In this document: one piece after another, positions 1-4,538 of the stretch | How the letters are laid out: each line of letters opens with the position of its first letter | Position numbering within the stretch: the stretch's first letter is position 1 | Assembly (NCBI GenBank): GCA_035506435.1 | Contig: DATJPK010000140.1 | Coordinates: forward strand, 1-7,298 | Reading direction: 5' to 3' | DNA: 7,298 nucleotides | Source of the DNA: JACTUA01 sp035506435 | Lineage (GTDB): Archaea > Halobacteriota > Methanomicrobia > Methanomicrobiales > JACTUA01 | Position numbers and translations under genes: made by a program | Notes under the pieces: model-generated | Databases searched by the model: none | What the model saw: the letters and a program-made list of their open reading frames with translations, nothing else | Told to the model about the DNA's origin: nothing

Positions 1-1
1 T

Positions 2-151
2 CCTCGTCGCTGTCGCACGACGATACTGAAAAGACCGTGCAGCCAGAGATACCCCGGCCGCAGCAACGGGGAATTGCGACCGGACCCGGCAGGGGCGACC
101 ATAGCCATTGCCATCGTTCACGCGATCGTCGTGTACCTGACCTTCTTCTGA
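2..151 (+). CDS. Possible C-terminal end of a plus-strand gene with a hydrophobic tail (partial)
   Basis: The frame beginning at base 2 is open from the window edge to a TGA at 149-151. Its last 20 or so residues (ATIAIAIVHAIVVYLTFF) are strongly hydrophobic and would make one C-terminal membrane helix. The preceding residues are basic and polar. Third codon positions in the final 28 codons are mostly G or C, as in the real genes here, but the first 22 codons look less typical. The alternative frame starting at base 1 is also open, to 231, but runs into antisense of the cupredoxin gene. I do not recognise a family. It could be a membrane-anchored C-terminus, or chance openness in GC-rich DNA; a frame switch near 65 cannot be excluded. 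Confidence 0.3.
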   Translation, partial: PRRCRTTILKRPCSQRYPGRSNGELRPDPAGATIAIAIVHAIVVYLTFF

Positions 152-156
152 AACCC

Positions 157-193
157 CGGAAAAGAGGGATGGGGGTGCAGGGAAACCCTCCCC
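157..193 (-). terminator. Candidate hairpin terminator of the cupredoxin gene
   Basis: The sequence two bases past the cupredoxin stop folds on the minus strand as GGGG-AGGG-TTT-CCCT-(3-nt bulge)-CCCC over 193-172. A pyrimidine stretch with four T residues follows it (about 167-160). The stem is interrupted by the bulge, so this is suggestive only. It could also serve a plus-strand gene ending at 151. Confidence 0.3.
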
Positions 194-194
194 G

Positions 195-713
195 TCAGGT
201 GACCGTGATGGTGCCCTTCATGAACGCATGAATCCCGCAGTGGTACGGATAGGTCCCCGGCTTCGTGAAGGTGAAGGTATAGGTCTGGCCCTGCTGCAGG
301 GTGGCACTCTGGAAGATGGCGCCGGCCATGAACAACGGGGTCGCGTCGTTCACCACCTGGTGCGGCGCCGAGTCCTGGTTTGTCCAGGCTATCACTGTCC
401 CCGCAGGGACCGTAACCGGGTCAGGGGTGAACGCGAAGTTCTGGATGTTGATCGAGACGAGTTGAGGTGACGTGGGCGTCGATGTGGTCGGGATGGTCGT
501 CGTGGGCGGCACGGTCGTCACCGGCAGGGTTGTGACGATGGTGGTCACAACGGTGGACGGGACCGAAGTGGGCGGGGCGGTGATAATAGGTGTCGCCTGG
601 GTCGTTGCCGGGGGCGGCGTGTTCTGGGTTCCTGCGCAGCCGGCTGCGAGCAGGGCGAGGACGATGACTGCGCCTGTGGCGGCGTACCAGGCTTTCGGTA
701 TATGGGTGCTCAT
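195..713 (-). CDS. Cupredoxin-domain lipoprotein (plastocyanin/amicyanin-like blue copper protein)
   Basis: This 172-residue protein has three parts. Residues 1-26 are a signal peptide (Lys7, hydrophobic core 11-24) ending in the lipobox LAAGC, so Cys26 is the probable lipidated residue. Residues 29-83 are a Thr/Pro-rich spacer, typical of archaeal surface lipoproteins. Residues 85-172 are a single cupredoxin beta-sandwich. The four type-1 copper ligands are all visible: His118 in SAPHQV, then Cys159, His162 and Met165 in HCGIHAFM. The C-x2-H-x2-M spacing is that of amicyanin rather than plastocyanin (C-x2-H-x4-M). The protein should be anchored outside the cytoplasmic membrane and either carry one electron or bind copper; its partner is unknown. 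The ATG at 713 has a GTGAGG ribosome-binding site 8 nt upstream and a TATA box behind it. No respiratory or copper-enzyme genes lie alongside, so the physiological role is open. Confidence 0.93.
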   Translation of the reverse strand: MSTHIPKAWYAATGAVIVLALLAAGCAGTQNTPPPATTQATPIITAPPTSVPSTVVTTIVTTLPVTTVPPTTTIPTTSTPTSPQLVSINIQNFAFTPDPVTVPAGTVIAWTNQDSAPHQVVNDATPLFMAGAIFQSATLQQGQTYTFTFTKPGTYPYHCGIHAFMKGTITVT

Positions 714-721
714 GTGTCTTG

Positions 722-727
722 CCTCAC
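722..727 (-). promoter_or_regulatory. Ribosome-binding site of the cupredoxin gene
   Basis: GTGAGG on the minus strand lies 8 nt before the ATG at 713 and resembles part of the archaeal Shine-Dalgarno sequence. It supports this start. Confidence 0.5.
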
Positions 728-744
728 GGGATGATCACCGGCCA

Positions 745-754
745 TGTATAAAAC
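745..754 (-). promoter_or_regulatory. TATA box of the cupredoxin gene
   Basis: The minus strand reads GTTTTATACA, a good match to the archaeal TATA element. Its centre is about 37 nt upstream of the ATG. With initiation about 26 nt downstream of the box, the leader would be about 11 nt and would just include the ribosome-binding site. The same TTTTATAC core occurs before the PAS gene. Confidence 0.6.
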
Positions 755-839
755 AGATCGGTTTCCGGGGACCGGTCAGGGAGAAGACCACCCCCGGTGG
801 ACACGGATGGTACCGGGTATGGGGACAGGCAGGTCCCGC

Positions 840-850
840 CAAGATATTGA
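840..850 (+). promoter_or_regulatory. Possible TATA box of the ICMT-type methyltransferase gene
   Basis: The AT-rich patch CAAGATATTGA is centred about 29 nt before the GTG start at 875, inside an otherwise GC-rich spacer. If it is used, transcription would begin at or very near the start codon. The match to the TATA consensus is only partial. Confidence 0.35.
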
Positions 851-874
851 ACCCGCAAAGAGCACCGGATAGGA

Positions 875-1450
875 GTGAACACCGAAACCGCGGGCGCGGC
901 GCTTGCCTGCATCTGGATCCCGTTCTGGGTGTACTGGTTCATCACGGCAGCCCGTACCCGCTCCCCGGTCAAGCGCACGCAGCGCTTCCCGCCCCTGCTC
1001 CTCGTCACGTTTCTCATCATACTCGGCTGGGCGCTCTTTGCCGGCGCGGCGCCTCCGGGCCTCTTCGCGGAACGGGTCATCCCCGGGGGTGACGTAACCG
1101 GCGTGTCGGGCCTCGCGATCACCATCCTCGGTCTCTGCCTCGCGGTCTGGGCTCGGGTTCACCTCGGGAAAAACTGGAGCAGCCGGCCGACGATCCGGGA
1201 GGGCCACACGCTCGTCAGGACGGGGCCCTACCGGTTCGTGCGAAACCCGATTTACACGGGCCTCCTCGTGGCCTATACCGGGACCGCCATCGTCATCGGC
1301 GCTCTCTGGGCCATCGTCCTGATCCTGTTTCTTCTCGTGGCGTTCCTGGTGAGGATCCGGGAGGAAGAGAAGATCCTCCTCGGGGAATTCGGGGAGGAGT
1401 ACGAAAAGTACCGCCGGGAGGTCAGGGCCCTCATCCCCTGCCTCCTCTAG
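875..1450 (+). CDS. Integral-membrane methyltransferase, ICMT/PEMT family
   Basis: The 191-residue protein shows hydrophobic segments at about 8-26, 40-58, 75-93 and a long pair at 127-160. The diagnostic C-terminal half of the isoprenylcysteine carboxyl methyltransferase / phospholipid methyltransferase superfamily is present: HLGKNWS (97-103), the hallmark GPYRFVRNPIY (117-127), an Arg-Glu-Glu-Glu cluster at 162-165, and EEYEKYRREV (174-183) near the end. Family members use S-adenosylmethionine to methylate membrane-embedded substrates. Archaeal and bacterial homologues usually have no known substrate, and I infer none here. The GTG at 875 is the only possible start: an in-frame stop lies at 848-850 and the next candidate falls inside the first helix. 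GGAG overlaps the start codon itself, too close for a ribosome-binding site, so the message may be leaderless. The gene diverges from the cupredoxin gene and converges tightly on the 61-residue ORF. Confidence 0.9.
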   Translation: MNTETAGAALACIWIPFWVYWFITAARTRSPVKRTQRFPPLLLVTFLIILGWALFAGAAPPGLFAERVIPGGDVTGVSGLAITILGLCLAVWARVHLGKNWSSRPTIREGHTLVRTGPYRFVRNPIYTGLLVAYTGTAIVIGALWAIVLILFLLVAFLVRIREEEKILLGEFGEEYEKYRREVRALIPCLL

Positions 1451-1454
1451 GGCC

Positions 1455-1640
1455 TTACTTCTTCTGGGCCATCACCTGGACCTCGGCCGCGAGGGTCGCC
1501 TTCAGGCGTTCCATCGCCTCGTCCAGGCTGTTCGTCACCGTGATGGTGAACGAGTTGTCGGTCTTCGGGTCCTGGTAGGTGACGGTGAACTCGACCTGCC
1601 CGTCCTTTCCCTTCTTCGGCTCAACGATCAGCTTGACCAT
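1455..1640 (-). CDS. Small protein of unknown function, downstream of the FMN glutamate-synthase-like gene
   Basis: This 61-residue protein has no signal peptide, membrane segment or cysteine. Residues 1-35 look like three beta strands (KLIVEP, QVEFTVTY, SFTITVT), and residues 38-57 form a probable amphipathic helix (SLDEAMERLKATLAAEVQVM), suggesting a compact beta-beta-beta-alpha fold. I do not recognise the family. The gene lies 39 nt after the stop of the FMN protein on the same strand. No separate promoter is evident, so co-transcription is likely. The ATG at 1640 is the only in-frame start after the upstream stop. A GGGGAG ribosome-binding site lies 24 nt away, with a hairpin between them. 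Its stop (TAA) is 4 nt from the stop of the opposing methyltransferase gene. Confidence 0.75.
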   Translation of the reverse strand: MVKLIVEPKKGKDGQVEFTVTYQDPKTDNSFTITVTNSLDEAMERLKATLAAEVQVMAQKK

Positions 1641-1643
1641 GGT

Positions 1644-1659
1644 AACCGGTGATCCGGTT
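1644..1659 (-). other. Hairpin between ribosome-binding site and start of the small ORF
   Basis: AACCGG-loop of 4-CCGGTT is a perfect 6-bp inverted repeat. On the minus-strand message it lies 3 nt before the ATG at 1640 and 5 nt after GGGGAG (1670-1665). Folding would shorten the effective spacing between ribosome-binding site and start from 24 to about 8 nt. On the opposite strand it is followed by five T residues (1674-1678), so a weak plus-strand terminator is an alternative reading. Confidence 0.4.
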
Positions 1660-1679
1660 GGGCTCTCCCCATCTTTTTC

Positions 1680-3161
1680 TTATTCCTTTGCTGCCGGGGC
1701 GCCAAGCCAGGCGCAGCCGGCGATCCCGGCGAGGTCCCGCGAGAGCGATACGAGGTCGGACCGGTCCAGGTCCCGGACCCTGTGCCTGCCGGTGACCCGC
1801 GCGAACTGCGCCATCTCCTCTGTCGAGACCCGGATGAAGTTACCGAGCCGCCCGATCCCCTTCCCGACGTCAAGCTGGTTCCCGAGCACCGGGTCCTGGG
1901 TCGTGACCCCGGTCGGGCACCGGCCGGTGTGGCAGATCCGGTACTGCTCGCAGTTCACCGCGATGAGCGCCGCAGTGCCGATATACACGGCTTCCGCCCC
2001 GAGCGCCAGGCACTTCGCGAAATCGGCCGGGGTGCGCAGCCCCCCGCCCCCGATGAGGGTGATCCGGTCGCGCAGCCCGAGCGACCTGAGCTTCCGGTCA
2101 GCCCTCGGGAGGGCGGCGACGAGGGGGATCCCCACGTTTTCCCTCACCGAGAGGTCGGTCGCTCCCGTTCCGCCGCCGAAGCCGTCGAGCGCGATAAAGT
2201 CCACCCCCGCACCCGCGAGGGTCGCGACATCTCCTTCGACATCACCGCACCCGATCTTCGCGCCGACGGGTGCGCCCCCGGAGACCGATTTCAGCCATGC
2301 CACCTTGCTGCGGATCTCCCCGGGGGTTGCCATGTCCGGGTGCCGGGCCGGGGAATACGCCGCCTCGCCATCCTGCAGCCCCCGGATCCGGGCTATCTCG
2401 GGTGTGATCTTCGCTGCCGGGAGGTAGCTCCCCTTCCCGGGGTACGCCCCCTGTCCGAACCGGATCTCGATCGCCGCGGCCTTCGACAGGATCTTCTCGG
2501 TGATCCCGAACCTCCCCGTCGAGTACTGGACCACGAGGTTCTTCCCGGCCGTCGTGATCTCCTCGTCGAGGATACCCCCTTCCCCGGAGTTGAACCCGAA
2601 GCCGAGCTGAGCCGATGCACCGGCGATGGCGAGTTTCAGGTTCCGGGAGACCGCCCCGAAGCTCATCCCCGACACGAGGATCGGGGTGGGGAGGGAGAGT
2701 GGGCGTTTCGCCCCCGGGCCGAGGATAATCCCGGTATCGACGGGTTCCTCGCGGTTGAGCGGGAACCGGTGCACCTGCGCCGGGACGAAGTGGAGGTCGT
2801 CGAGGGTGAACGGCATCGGTTTTTGGGACCCCATCGCGCCCGTGATGCCCTTACCGGTGTCCGCGATGATCTTGATCCCGATCATCGACCCGTAAGCGGC
2901 CTCGCTCTCGGCGGCATGCCGCTTGCGGACCGGGTGCCCTGCCCCCCCGACGGGCACCTTGTCGCAGAAATAGAGGGCCGTGAGATGGTAGTCCTCGTAC
3001 ACGCTGCAGCCCGGGCAGCTGCATCCGAGGGGCTTGACCTCGCAGCGGCTTGCGCCAGTGCTGCAGTACAGGATCTCTCCGGCGCAGGCACCGCCCGGGT
3101 AGCTGGGGCACCCGGGGCAGATGCACGACCCCCGGTTTTCAGGGGTATCGGGGACCTCCAT
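1680..3161 (-). CDS. Stand-alone FMN-binding glutamate-synthase-domain protein with N-terminal Cys-rich (DUF2769-like) module
   Basis: The 493-residue protein has two parts. Residues 13-66 carry ten cysteines (13, 15, 18, 26, 33, 40, 47, 49, 52, 66), including C-x-C-x2-C twice; the pattern resembles DUF2769 and probably binds metal. Residues from about 90 form the glutamate-synthase FMN TIM barrel: SGMSFGAVS (164-172), GEGG (193-196), GFGGGTGATD (327-336), a glycine-rich phosphate-binding stretch IGGGGL (370-375), and C-x5-C-x4-C (Cys404, Cys410, Cys415) followed by PTGVTTQDP, the 3Fe-4S signature of GltB. The amidotransferase domain and C-terminal beta-helix of full GltB are absent, as is usual for archaeal split glutamate synthases. 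By family it would transfer electrons via FMN and 3Fe-4S, perhaps making glutamate from 2-oxoglutarate, but no partner subunit is nearby and another redox reaction is possible. The ATG at 3161 has AGAAGGT 3 nt upstream. Confidence 0.92.
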   Translation of the reverse strand: MEVPDTPENRGSCICPGCPSYPGGACAGEILYCSTGASRCEVKPLGCSCPGCSVYEDYHLTALYFCDKVPVGGAGHPVRKRHAAESEAAYGSMIGIKIIADTGKGITGAMGSQKPMPFTLDDLHFVPAQVHRFPLNREEPVDTGIILGPGAKRPLSLPTPILVSGMSFGAVSRNLKLAIAGASAQLGFGFNSGEGGILDEEITTAGKNLVVQYSTGRFGITEKILSKAAAIEIRFGQGAYPGKGSYLPAAKITPEIARIRGLQDGEAAYSPARHPDMATPGEIRSKVAWLKSVSGGAPVGAKIGCGDVEGDVATLAGAGVDFIALDGFGGGTGATDLSVRENVGIPLVAALPRADRKLRSLGLRDRITLIGGGGLRTPADFAKCLALGAEAVYIGTAALIAVNCEQYRICHTGRCPTGVTTQDPVLGNQLDVGKGIGRLGNFIRVSTEEMAQFARVTGRHRVRDLDRSDLVSLSRDLAGIAGCAWLGAPAAKE

Positions 3162-3164
3162 GGT

Positions 3165-3171
3165 ACCTTCT
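3165..3171 (-). promoter_or_regulatory. Ribosome-binding site of the FMN glutamate-synthase-domain gene
   Basis: AGAAGGT lies 3 nt before the ATG at 3161 and supports that start. The 102-nt gap to the PAS gene also holds a poor TATA-like patch near 3190-3200 (CATAGATTCA on the minus strand). The gene may therefore have its own promoter or be read through from upstream. Confidence 0.4.
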
Positions 3172-3217
3172 GCTTGGCCGCCCCTCTCATGAATCTATGG
3201 GGGAAGGACAGGGGAGA

Positions 3218-3242
3218 GGACGCCCCCGGCGGACGCCCCCGG
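3218..3242. repeat. Two tandem copies of a 12-nt direct repeat
   Basis: GGACGCCCCCGG occurs at 3218-3229 and again at 3231-3242 with one base between them. It lies in the gap between the PAS gene stop and the FMN-protein start. The copies are identical, but such GC-rich repeats can arise by slippage. Confidence 0.55.
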
Positions 3243-3263
3243 GTGGAAGGGTGGTGCGGATGT

Positions 3264-3875
3264 TCAGCTCTCTGCCTCGGTCCCGACGGAAACGACCCCG
3301 ACGGGGAAACCGGTCTCGTCGCAGATGGCCTGGTTCGTCCAGTTGACCCAGACGCGCTTCCCCGTCGCCGTGACATTCTCGTTCCGGTTCGAGAGAAACC
3401 GTCCCGGCGATACGGTGAGGTCCTGCATGAGCCGGTCGAGATCCCTCCCCGAGCTCTCGGTCGCGGGGACGATGGTCCCGACGGCGTTTTTCCCGAGGAT
3501 CTCCCTCCTCGGGAATCCGAAGACCTCCTCGGCCCGCCGGTTGAAGAAGGTGATGTTCCCGTCACGGTCCATGGCGAGGATGATGCTCCCCGCGTTCTCG
3601 ACGACCTTCCGGTAGGTCTCCTCGGACACCGCGAGCCGGCGGGTGTAGTGCCTCGCGAGGAGGAACACGACGAACGCGGCGACGACGAGGAAGACCCAGT
3701 CCTTCCAGAGGTAGAGGGTGGCATAGAGGACGGGATCGCGCACGAGCGACGGGAGGAGCCCTCCCGCGAGGAGTGTCCATATCGCCCCAAAGACGAGGAA
3801 GAGGATGGCCACCATGGCGGGGACCGGTTGCCGGCCCGCCGCAGGGCCGCGACGGGGAGTGCTCACTGCAATCAC
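3264..3875 (-). CDS. Membrane-anchored PAS-domain protein without an output domain
   Basis: The 203-residue protein has a basic N-terminus, two membrane helices (about 20-42 and 57-75) and one cytoplasmic PAS domain (about 85-200). PAS hallmarks include YRKVVENAGSIILAMDRDGNITFFN (88-112), the following RAEEVFGFPRREILGKN, and the closing strands VNWTNQAICDETGFPVGVVSVGT. No histidine-kinase, GGDEF or other effector domain follows, and the stop at 3264 is not followed by a kinase remnant. The ligand is unknown; Methanomicrobiales-type genomes carry many PAS sensors, usually joined to kinases. The GTG at 3875 lies about 26 nt below a strong TATA box with no Shine-Dalgarno sequence, so a leaderless message starting at this GTG is likely. 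A second in-frame GTG at 3866 and an ATG at residue 21 are alternative starts. The protein could act by binding a kinase in trans. Confidence 0.85.
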   Translation of the reverse strand: MIAVSTPRRGPAAGRQPVPAMVAILFLVFGAIWTLLAGGLLPSLVRDPVLYATLYLWKDWVFLVVAAFVVFLLARHYTRRLAVSEETYRKVVENAGSIILAMDRDGNITFFNRRAEEVFGFPRREILGKNAVGTIVPATESSGRDLDRLMQDLTVSPGRFLSNRNENVTATGKRVWVNWTNQAICDETGFPVGVVSVGTEAES

Positions 3876-3896
3876 ATGAAAACGTGTGCGGCCATC

Positions 3897-3905
3897 GTAT
3901 AAAAG
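3897..3905 (-). promoter_or_regulatory. TATA box of the PAS gene (leaderless promoter)
   Basis: CTTTTATAC on the minus strand is centred 26 nt upstream of the GTG at 3875, the normal distance from box to transcription start in archaea. There is no ribosome-binding site between them. The 58-nt gap to the dCMP deaminase stop contains little else. Confidence 0.6.
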
Positions 3906-3933
3906 GGAACGGAACCAGGGGACGGCATCGCCG

Positions 3934-4419
3934 TTACCCTTCCTCCTCTCCCAGTGCCTCGGTGCTCCTCATCCGGTAGAGGTCGTCGGGGTCCATCTCC
4001 ACGTACTTCGATTTCCCCGTCCGCATCACGATTTTCCCGACCCCGCTGTTCACGAGCATCTTCGAGCAGAGGAAACACGGCCAGATCTTCGTGAGGTCCT
4101 CGGTCTTCACGTCGTACCCCGCGAGGTAGAGGGTGCAGCCCCGGGCCTGCTTCCCCGCCTGGATGAGCGCGTTCATCTCGGCGTGCACGCTCCGGCACCG
4201 CTCGTAGTTCGAGCCCGAGGGGATGTGGTGGTCCTGCCGCCAGCACCGCTGGATCTCGGTGCAGTCCTTCTGCTTCCGGGGGGCGCCCGTGTACCCCGTG
4301 GAAACGATGGTATTGAACTCGTCCACGAGGATTGCCCCGAAGTTCCGCCGCAGGCATGTCCCCTGGTGGGCGCACCTGAGCGCGAGGTCGAGGAAATACT
4401 CGTGCCTGTTCGTCCGCAT
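3934..4419 (-). CDS. dCMP deaminase-family protein (deoxycytidylate deaminase)
   Basis: The 161-residue enzyme belongs to the zinc-dependent cytidine/deoxycytidylate deaminase superfamily, dCMP branch. It has TCLRRNFGAILV (21-32), the substrate-loop motif GYTGAP (42-47), IPSG followed by CRSVHAEMNALI (75-86), and PCFLCSKM (114-121). His79, Cys115 and Cys118 are the expected zinc ligands, and Glu81 is the catalytic proton shuttle. The reaction would be dCMP to dUMP, feeding thymidylate synthesis in the cytoplasm. Cys53 and Cys59 plus His64/His65 form an extra cluster in the region where some dCMP deaminases bind a second, structural zinc. Compared with typical relatives, about ten extra residues lie between HAE and PCxxC (around GYDVKTEDLTKIW). 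The ATG at 4419 has only a weak GTGAG adjacent. The gene diverges from the ABC operon. A CMP or other nucleotide substrate cannot be excluded. Confidence 0.9.
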   Translation of the reverse strand: MRTNRHEYFLDLALRCAHQGTCLRRNFGAILVDEFNTIVSTGYTGAPRKQKDCTEIQRCWRQDHHIPSGSNYERCRSVHAEMNALIQAGKQARGCTLYLAGYDVKTEDLTKIWPCFLCSKMLVNSGVGKIVMRTGKSKYVEMDPDDLYRMRSTEALGEEEG

Positions 4420-4441
4420 CTCACATCAACTTGCGTGGCCG

Positions 4442-4451
4442 GAATGATATG
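4442..4451 (-). promoter_or_regulatory. Possible TATA box of the dCMP deaminase gene
   Basis: GCATATCATT on the minus strand is centred about 28 nt before the ATG at 4419, giving a leader of only a few bases. It is the only AT-rich patch in this stretch. Confidence 0.4.
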
Positions 4452-4467
4452 CATTGTGACCTGCGTC

Positions 4468-4485
4468 GGCAGGGTCCCCCCTGCC
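4468..4485. other. Perfect 7-bp hairpin in the divergent intergenic region
   Basis: GGCAGGG-TCCC-CCCTGCC is a perfect inverted repeat with a 4-nt loop, between the promoters of the dCMP deaminase gene and the ABC operon. It has no T-run on either side, so it does not look like a terminator. It may be a regulator site or may insulate the two units. Confidence 0.4.
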
Positions 4486-4494
4486 CCCTGCAGG

Positions 4495-4504
4495 CTTATT
4501 GTAG
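4495..4504 (+). promoter_or_regulatory. Possible TATA box of the ABC transporter operon
   Basis: CTTATTGTAG is the AT-rich element nearest the operon. Transcription starting about 26 nt later (near 4525) would give a leader of about 14 nt that includes the GGGGGA ribosome-binding site. Confidence 0.4.
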
Positions 4505-4512
4505 TGGGCAAG

Positions 4513-4522
4513 CTACCGGTAG
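4513..4522. promoter_or_regulatory. Candidate operator palindrome of the ABC operon
   Basis: CTACCGGTAG is a perfect 10-bp palindrome between the TATA-like box and the predicted transcription start, a usual place for archaeal repressor operators. It is nested inside a longer wobble-paired stem (4499-4507 with 4536-4544). The regulator is unknown. Confidence 0.35.
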
Positions 4523-4526
4523 TACT

Positions 4527-4532
4527 GGGGGA
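4527..4532 (+). promoter_or_regulatory. Ribosome-binding site that points to a CTG start
   Basis: GGGGGA is followed by 6 nt and then CTG (4539-4541) in the ABC ATPase frame. No ATG, GTG or TTG is available in frame at a suitable distance, so this site decides in favour of a non-standard start. Confidence 0.4.
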
Positions 4533-4538
4533 ATACCA

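Noticed and set aside
540..700. Repeat-like GTC/GTG triplets in the cupredoxin gene
   Set aside because: They encode the Thr/Pro/Val-rich spacer and are explained by its amino-acid bias, not by a DNA repeat.
472..1092. Plus-strand open frame of 206 codons across the cupredoxin gene and methyltransferase start
   Set aside because: It is antisense to the Thr/Pro linker of the lipoprotein (giving Val/Gly repeats) and then out of frame with the methyltransferase; no coding character of its own.
2882..3790. Minus-strand Arg/Ser-rich frame of 302 codons
   Set aside because: Same strand but a different frame from the PAS and FMN-protein genes; low-complexity composition and no family features.
1782..3902. 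A 706-codon open frame on the plus strand
   Set aside because: It is antisense to the FMN glutamate-synthase-like and PAS genes, is rich in Arg, Pro, Asp and Glu with no recognisable domain, and is a typical by-product of GC-rich codon positions.
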